DNA from: Planctomycetota bacterium
Lineage (GTDB): Bacteria; Planctomycetota; JAJSAM01; JAJVHW01
Length of the DNA: 64,000 bases
Direction: 5' to 3'
NCBI GenBank assembly: GCA_021776825.1
Contig: JAJFFG010000038.1
Coordinates: forward strand, 62,001-126,000
Part shown: piece after piece, positions 57,672 to 64,000 of the stretch
Position numbering within the stretch: the stretch's first letter is position 1
How the letters are laid out: every line of letters starts with the position of its first letter
Program-made: the position numbers and the translations under genes
The notes under the pieces: model-generated
Told to the model about the DNA's origin: nothing
Databases searched by the model: none
Seen by the model: only the letters and a program-made list of their open reading frames with translations

Positions 57672-59369
57672 TTACTGATCGGAGAACGCCAACTCGACAG
57701 TCTGTCCACTCTGGACCTCCGCAGTGGCACGCGCGACGTCGTCGCCGTCATCGAGCTCGACGACGTAGCGACCCGCCTCGAGCGGCCCGACGGTCCAGAA
57801 GTTCCCGGCATCGTCGAACCCATGCGCGAAGTGAGGTTCCGTGATCGCGTCTCCGTGAACGAGGCGCTCCGGACGCTCCTCGCTGCGAACGCGGATGAAT
57901 CCGCCGCGCCGCAGCGTCACGATACGCTCGACCGTCGCGCCCCGTTCGACATCGATCTCGAGGCGCTGCGGGAGCCACGGCACGTCGACGTCCCCGCCCA
58001 TCGGATTGGAACCGACGGACAGAACGGTGCGGCCGGACGAGACCTCGAGCTCGGTGCGACCGTCGACCAGACCCTCGGTCGTGGAGCTCCAACTCCCGTC
58101 TCGATGCCGCGTGACCGCCATCCGCGTCGGCACCGAGCCGTCGTCGCCGCGGATGAACAGGACGATCGTCGCCACGTCGTCCGGGTCCGGCTCCAGTTCG
58201 AACCGGAGCGTGCGCCGCAGCGGCCCCTCGTCGGCGTCGGTCGAGACGACCGCGCTGTCTGCGTAGCCACGCGCACGGACCAACAGGCGCGAGACGCCGG
58301 GGTGGTAGAGACGAATATCACCGAACGGCTTCGCCTCCGGCTGCTCCTTGCTCCGGTCGATGCGCGAGCCGGACGTGAACCGCAGCTGCTCCTTGTCGTC
58401 CCGGACCTCGAACACCTGGATCTCGTCGGCCGCAACGGCGCGCCCGGTCGACGCGTCGACGATCAGCACCTGCACGCTCACGATGCGTCGCAGAACGATG
58501 CGCGCCGTGTCGTGCCCGGTGAGCGGGTGAACCGACGCGCCCGATCCGGTGACCCACGGGTCCGGCGGCTGCGCCTTGACGGTCGCCCGCACTCCGGCCT
58601 CGCACCCGGAGAACAGGAAGCGACCGTCGACGTCCGTCTGCGCGACCTGAGTCGGCAGCCACACGTCGAGGTCATCGCGAAGGCGCGCTGCGGAGTACAC
58701 GACCTGCACACCGCCGGCAGGTGTGCGACCGTCGAACTGCATGACGACACCACCGAGCGTGACGCCCGAGTCGAGCCGCACGGAACGCTCGTCCATCCCC
58801 TCGGTGAACGTCTCGACCTCGCCGATCCACTGTACGTAGCCGGGCTTGTAGATGACGAGTCGCGCACGCATGGGCGGCGGGAATGGCAGCGTCGCCCAGC
58901 CGTCCGCCGCCGCGCCAGCGCTGTCCAGGTCCTCGGCCTCCGGCGCGTGCAGCCGAACCCACGCGCCGACCACCGGCTGATCCGACGCGTCGAGCACGCG
59001 CACGCGGAGCTGGGCGCCGAGGTCCGGCAGCGCATCTTCCTCGTCCGGCTCGTCGGGTTGATCCGGCTCGCCACTCGCCGTGGACTCGCCTGCGACCGCG
59101 CTTGACGGCGATGGCTCCGGCGCGGTGTCGACGCGCAGCCGGCGTCGCGTAGCCGGCTCAGGATCATCCGAGTCCACGTCCGCGGCGTCCGGCACCGGCC
59201 GCGGGTCGGCGACCCGCGACGCCTCGTCGTCGCACGCGCGCAACGAGACGACGCACGCAGCGATCAACAGCAACACGGTGCAGAAGACGATGCGGCGCAC
59301 ACCGCGAACATACCTGCTTCGGGCCGTCGCGGCCTCCCGCGCGTTCCTCGCCGTAGCATGCGGCGTCAT
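57672..59369 (-). CDS. carboxypeptidase-regulatory-like repeat protein, membrane anchored
   Basis: RRIVFCTVLLLIAACVVSLRA…; LRVRVLDASDQPVVGAWVRLHAPEAEDLDSAGAAADGWATL. Start inferred. Confidence 0.7.
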   Translation of the reverse strand: MTPHATARNAREAATARSRYVRGVRRIVFCTVLLLIAACVVSLRACDDEASRVADPRPVPDAADVDSDDPEPATRRRLRVDTAPEPSPSSAVAGESTASGEPDQPDEPDEEDALPDLGAQLRVRVLDASDQPVVGAWVRLHAPEAEDLDSAGAAADGWATLPFPPPMRARLVIYKPGYVQWIGEVETFTEGMDERSVRLDSGVTLGGVVMQFDGRTPAGGVQVVYSAARLRDDLDVWLPTQVAQTDVDGRFLFSGCEAGVRATVKAQPPDPWVTGSGASVHPLTGHDTARIVLRRIVSVQVLIVDASTGRAVAADEIQVFEVRDDKEQLRFTSGSRIDRSKEQPEAKPFGDIRLYHPGVSRLLVRARGYADSAVVSTDADEGPLRRTLRFELEPDPDDVATIVLFIRGDDGSVPTRMAVTRHRDGSWSSTTEGLVDGRTELEVSSGRTVLSVGSNPMGGDVDVPWLPQRLEIDVERGATVERIVTLRRGGFIRVRSEERPERLVHGDAITEPHFAHGFDDAGNFWTVGPLEAGRYVVELDDGDDVARATAEVQSGQTVELAFSDQ

Positions 59370-59430
59370 CACGTCCCGATGGCGAATCCCGACCCGTGTG
59401 CGACGATCTCCGAACCCAGGAGGACCGGAC

Positions 59431-59802
59431 ATGCCGCCACCGATGATCAGCCTTGCGAACAAGCTCGCGAGCTTCGACGAGACGTGGGTGCCGAAGGTCG
59501 CCGCCGAGCTGAACGGCCAGTACGTGAAGGTGGCGAAGTTCCTCGGCGAGTACGTCTGGCATCACCACGATCACGAGGACGAGGCGTTCCTCGTCGTGTC
59601 CGGCACGCTGCGGATCCTCTTCGAGGACGGCGAGGTCGTGCTCGGTCCGGGCGAGCTCTGCGTGATCCCGCGCGGCGTCGAGCACAAGCCCGTCGCTGAC
59701 GAACTCGTCGAGTGTGTTCTCTTCGAGCCGGCGACGACGCGGAACACCGGCCAGGTCGACCACGGCTACACGATCGAGCCGGACGACCTCGAACGCGTCT
59801 GA
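59431..59802 (+). CDS. cupin-domain protein
   Basis: VAKFLGEYVWHHHDHEDEAFLVVSGTLRILFEDGEVVLGPGELCVIPRGVEHKPVADELVECVLFEP. Confidence 0.88.
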   Translation: MPPPMISLANKLASFDETWVPKVAAELNGQYVKVAKFLGEYVWHHHDHEDEAFLVVSGTLRILFEDGEVVLGPGELCVIPRGVEHKPVADELVECVLFEPATTRNTGQVDHGYTIEPDDLERV

Positions 59803-59860
59803 CCGGTCTCCATCGTTCACGCGGGCTCACGCCGCGCGCGACACTCGCGGACGATCCGGT

Positions 59861-61748
59861 TCAGTAGACGAGCTTCTTGCCCTTCCGTGTCAGCACGTGG
59901 ACGCGCGACTCGATCTCGTCGTCGTCGATCCGCACGACGATCCGCACGGGTGCAGGACCGTTGATCGGCTGGACGCGTTCGTTGGGCACGCTCGGATCGA
60001 GACGCAGCACGATCGGACCGAACGCGCCGGACGTCGAGTCCGAGAGAGGCACGGGATCGAACAACGTCCCGCGCTTGACGACCACGCGGATGCGCCGCGA
60101 GAAGTAGTTCAGCCGCGCCGCGAGCAACCCGTCGGACTGCCGCGGGAACGTAAAGGACTCGTCGCCGACCTGCGTCCACTCGTCGGCGCGAATCGTGGTC
60201 CGGAAGTACGGCTCGACGGCGATGGTCACGTCCGGCGGCGCGAGCGGGATGTCCCGGAGGAAGTCGAGATCCATGATGAGCACGTCCCGACCGGGGCCAC
60301 GGATCTTCGCCTTCAACGACCGCAGCCCAAGCGTCGGCGTGTTCGGCGGCTCGACGAGAGGCTCGCGGACGAAGCTCCCGTCGACGAGGTTCACGGTTCC
60401 GGACATCGAGCGTCAAATCGCCGATGGTCGACGCGTCTTGGATGGCCCCGAGGTACGCGAGCACGTCGCCGTCGCTCGCGACCGCAATCTCGTCGACGAA
60501 CGAGCCCTCGAAGCCGCCGAGATACGTACTGAACTCCAGGGTGCTCTCCGTCGCATCGAAGCGTGTCACGAACGCGTCGCCCAGCTCGGAGTCTCCCGGC
60601 AGATCGGCGAGTGCGGCCTGGAGCGGGGACTGCGTAGGGAAGTCCGCCGAGCTGGTCGAGCCCGCCACGTGGACGCGGCCCGTTGCATGGACGGAGAGAG
60701 CCGTGGCGAGATCGATCCCCGTGCCGCCGAGATACGTCGCGAAGACGAGCGAGCCGTCGCTGCCGTCGAGTTTCGCGACGAACGCATCGACGGAGGATCC
60801 CGGATCGTCGCCCGCGGCCAGCACGTCCTGGAACGGCGTGAGAACGGGGAAGTCCGTCGCCGCCGTGAATCCGGCTACGTAGACATCGTCGTTCGCGTCC
60901 ACGTCGAGCCCGGTCGAGGAGCCGAAGAAGATGAGCAGTTCGGTGAGCAGCCCGTTCGCGGGGTCGTCACGGGAGAGTTCCCTCGCGAACGAGATCACCG
61001 GGTCGATGACCAGCGCGGTCCGGGTGTCGTACTCGCCCAGTTCGAAGCGCACGCGCCGGTCGCGGTCCACGACGTAGCGACCGTCGACGGAGACGCGTTC
61101 GCCCCGAATCGTCTGGTAGATCACGGGCGCGTGCTGCACGACCGTGTCGTCCCCTACGCGGAGCCGGAGATCGCCGCGCGCGTCGACGACGGCGGAGGAG
61201 GCACCGACGACATCGAGAGCGATCTGTCCCGGGTCGGCACCCGGCGCCACCACGAAATCGAACTCGAGGTCGCTGCCGCGCCCGTAGCAGACGGCGTCGA
61301 TGCCCCGATAGAGACCGCGATACCGAACCCGCTGGACCTGCTCGATGTCCGTCCGCCAGGCGGACGGCTCGTCGCCGCAGAAGTCGTGACTGCGCGACCG
61401 CAGCGGCGACTCACCGACCACCGGGACCTCTGTGGCAGCATCCGCGAAGCGCAGGCCGATCGTGGTCGGCACGATCCGCGGCTGCCCGTCGACGAGTTTC
61501 ATCCGACTCTGGGTGACGCGGATCTCGCCATTGGCGAGGAACACCGCGCCTCCAGGGCGACGCGCCAGGAAGTGGACGGCATCGTCGGTGCGGCCGGCGT
61601 TCGCCTCGAAGACCAGCGGGATCGTGAGGCTTGCGGCACCGCCGCGGTCGATGGCACGTCCGGCGTCGGGAGCCACGCTCGTCGCGCTGAATGCGAGCAG
61701 CCCGGTCCCCAGGATGGTCGTGAGAGTCGCGCGTCGAAGAGCGGACAC
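59861..61748 (-). pseudogene. SBBP-repeat/beta-propeller secreted protein interrupted by a frameshift
   Basis: N-terminal FEANAGRTDDAVHFLARRPGGAVFLANGEIRVTQ and DLATALSVHATGRVHVAGSTSSADFPT repeats; frame lost near 60,410; C-terminal MSGTVNLVDGSFVREPLVEPPNTPTLGLRSLKAKIRG… in another frame to 59861. Confidence 0.7.
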
Positions 61749-61827
61749 CGTTCCTCCCCCGTGGCCGGAACGACCACAGGGGAGATCCTATGCGGTGTAG
61801 CGAGACGGCGTCTCGCGTTGACGCGGA

Positions 61828-63591
61828 TCAGCGACGGTTCAGGAACGGACGCCGCACAGAGAACGGCTTCGCGAAGCGCAGATCCACGAGTTCGCTCAGG
61901 CCGCCGTCGAAGTCGACCGCCGCGCCGATCAGCTCGCCAGGATGACCGACGCGTCGTACGGCAATCTTCAGCCCCACGCCTTGGATGCCCTTGAGCTCGG
62001 TGCGATCAGCGACATACAGAGCTGTCTTCTCGTCCAACATGCGAAGACGGCGCATCTCGAGCAGGCGCCCGAAGCCTTCCTTGCCCGGAGTGATCTCGAA
62101 GAGCTTGACCTCTTGGGGGATGAACTTCGTCGCGTCGTCGACGCGCACCGGCACTGCGATCGTGTCGTGGGGCGTCGCCATGACCTCGATCTCACGGGTG
62201 TAGTCGGGGATCAGTCGCGAGAAGCCGAGTTCGTGTCCGTTCGCTTCGAGACGCAGGTGCGTCGACGGCGGCATGAAGATCGAGGCCTCGCCACGCAAGT
62301 CCGTCTTCACGCTCTGGGGCTCGCCCCCGTCGTCGCTGCCGAGCAGGCGGTCGCCCGCGGGCAAACCGCGGAACGTGAACCCCTTCACTGGCTGGCCGAG
62401 CAGGTTCACGACGCGCACGCGGAGCACGTCGGCGCGATCGCGGTGCAAGCGGCCCAGGCCGGGTCGCTCGTCGCCCGAGAGCGACTCGAGGAACGCCACG
62501 AGATCGCCGCGCTCCTGCTCGTCGAGATCCAACGGCTTGATGCGCTCGTCGAGGTGGGCGTTCTTCGTGCCGCCTTGCGCGTAGTAGTCGACGACCTCGG
62601 CCAGTGTGGCGAGCGAGCCGTTGTGCATGTACGGCGGCCGGCGCGCGACATCGCGCAGCGAGGGCACCTTGAACCGGCTGGCGTCATCGACGGCGAAGGT
62701 CTGGCTCGCGAGCCCCACATCCGGGACGGCGTCTTCGGCGAGGGGACCCTTGAACGCGACGCCCGTGTTGGCGAAGCCACCGTTGGTCAGCGCGACGCGT
62801 CCGTTGCGGGCGCTCAGCTGGTGGCAGCTTGCGCACCCGGCCTCACCGGTGAAGAGCTGCAGCCCGCGATGCGCCGACTCACTCAGCGCCTCGGTGTCCC
62901 CGGAGATGTAGCGGTCGTAGGAGTTCTGCGAGGTCTTCACCGTGTCGAGGTACGCCTCCATCGCATCCACGAGGCGCGATGCGGAGACCGTCGGCGTGCC
63001 GAACGCGGCCGCGACACCGGCGTCGTAGAGTCCGGACTCGGCGATACGGACGGCCACCGGCTGAGGCGACGGGCGCCGCTGGCCCGGCGTGGTCCCGTAG
63101 TAGGGCGGCGTGAACGTCCTCCGGATCTGCTGCTTGCGCCGCTGATACGTCTTCACGTCGGTCGTCCGACGGTCGCGCTCGGCCTGCTTGATGCGCTGCT
63201 CCATGATCTGGAGCGTTCGCTTGCCGACCTCCTCGCCGCTCGCGAGCCGTGCGAAGAGCAGATCGCGCACGTGGGGGAACTCGCCGTCCCAGTGGAAGCC
63301 CGTCCCACCAAGGTCGGTGATCGGCTGGCTGTGCCGACTCGTAGAACCGTTCTCGTCGATCGAGAATTGACGCGGATCGGAGAACCCGTGCTCCGGTTCG
63401 TGGCACGACTTGCAGGAGAAGCGGGCGCCGCGGCTGGCTGCCGGGTCCATGAACAGGCGCCGGCCGAGCTCGATCCGCGCTGCCTCGCGCGCATCCTTCT
63501 CGATCAGCTCGGGATTCCGTCCCGCCTCAACGCTTCCCGCGCAGAGCACCACGGCTCCGACTGCGATCGCCCCGACCACGCCTGCGCGCAT
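61828..63591 (-). CDS. diheme cytochrome c peroxidase (CCP/MauG superfamily) with C-terminal extension
   Basis: ARIELGRRLFMDPAASRGARFSCKSCHEPEHGFSDPRQFS…GLQLFTGEAGCASCHQLS…FKVPSLRDVARRPPYMHNGSLATLAEVVDYYAQGG. Confidence 0.9.
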   Translation of the reverse strand: MRAGVVGAIAVGAVVLCAGSVEAGRNPELIEKDAREAARIELGRRLFMDPAASRGARFSCKSCHEPEHGFSDPRQFSIDENGSTSRHSQPITDLGGTGFHWDGEFPHVRDLLFARLASGEEVGKRTLQIMEQRIKQAERDRRTTDVKTYQRRKQQIRRTFTPPYYGTTPGQRRPSPQPVAVRIAESGLYDAGVAAAFGTPTVSASRLVDAMEAYLDTVKTSQNSYDRYISGDTEALSESAHRGLQLFTGEAGCASCHQLSARNGRVALTNGGFANTGVAFKGPLAEDAVPDVGLASQTFAVDDASRFKVPSLRDVARRPPYMHNGSLATLAEVVDYYAQGGTKNAHLDERIKPLDLDEQERGDLVAFLESLSGDERPGLGRLHRDRADVLRVRVVNLLGQPVKGFTFRGLPAGDRLLGSDDGGEPQSVKTDLRGEASIFMPPSTHLRLEANGHELGFSRLIPDYTREIEVMATPHDTIAVPVRVDDATKFIPQEVKLFEITPGKEGFGRLLEMRRLRMLDEKTALYVADRTELKGIQGVGLKIAVRRVGHPGELIGAAVDFDGGLSELVDLRFAKPFSVRRPFLNRR

Positions 63592-63695
63592 CCTGCACCT
63601 CCTGCCCGAACCACCTCGCGCTTCCCCAACCAGAGGGCGACCCGTGCTGCTCCATCCTACTGGAGGTCGAGAATCCGCAAACCCCGGGCGTTTAG

Positions 63696-63928
63696 CCCGG
63701 ATCGTTCACGAGGGCGTCGCGGGGTCGCGGCGAGATCGAGGCACGGCGAGGGTGAGCTGCGTGACGTGGCGCGATCGCTCGTCGCACGGTGTCCTGGCGG
63801 CTCCGAGTGCGTGAGATCTCGTTCCGGAGACGCGCATGCACCCTCTAGATGCGGTTGCGAAGCGGCGCCGGGGCGGGAGATTGCGTACTCGGGACCGTCA
63901 GGCGTGGCGTCCTCGCGAACGATGCGGG
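63696..63928. repeat. second 233-bp MITE-like element
   Basis: TTAG-CCCGGATCGTTCACGAGG … CCTCGCGAACGATGCGGGT-CTAG; same length and related TIRs to 34336-34568. Confidence 0.75.
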
Positions 63929-64000
63929 TCTAGGCAACGGACTGGAGCGTCGGGCGCGGCGCCACGCGGGGCGGCGCTGTGACGAACGCGACAGCGGCAT

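Noticed and set aside
61942-63933. 663-aa plus-strand ORF
   Set aside because: Antisense to the diheme peroxidase and running into the MITE-like element.

Overview
GC-rich 64 kb bacterial window. The gene content is consistent with Planctomycetota, which is an inference with no marker gene to confirm it. About 40 CDSs are supportable. Ordinary content includes clpS-DUF2017, glyA, an MscS channel, an HI0933-type flavoprotein, an ABC permease/ATPase pair, a MutS-like ATPase, apaH, a trpF-like gene, a CPBP protease, and multiheme and diheme cytochromes. Lineage-specific secreted or membrane proteins dominate: four carboxypeptidase-regulatory-domain repeat proteins, two tandem ~1,850-aa IPT/TIG-repeat HExxH proteins, and two tandem ZU5-like beta-propeller proteins. 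No tRNA, rRNA or CRISPR array was seen. The most interesting signals are mobile or palindromic DNA: (1) an IS1182-like element whose two ends are each a 64-65 nt hairpin bounded by CTAG, plus a solo copy of one end at 2616-2679 beside a peroxiredoxin/kinase gene scar; (2) two cargo-less MITE-like elements of exactly 233 bp with related terminal inverted repeats, flanked by YTAG; (3) a ~0.9 kb non-coding repeat island (20.4-21.3 kb) with two distinct palindromic families; (4) a divergent intergenic region (47.4-48.0 kb) with a 15/30-bp and an exact 20-bp tandem array; (5) a PadR/ABC-F/lipoprotein operon with a double-palindrome operator and a probable leaderless start. All assignments come from reading the sequence; no database search was run.
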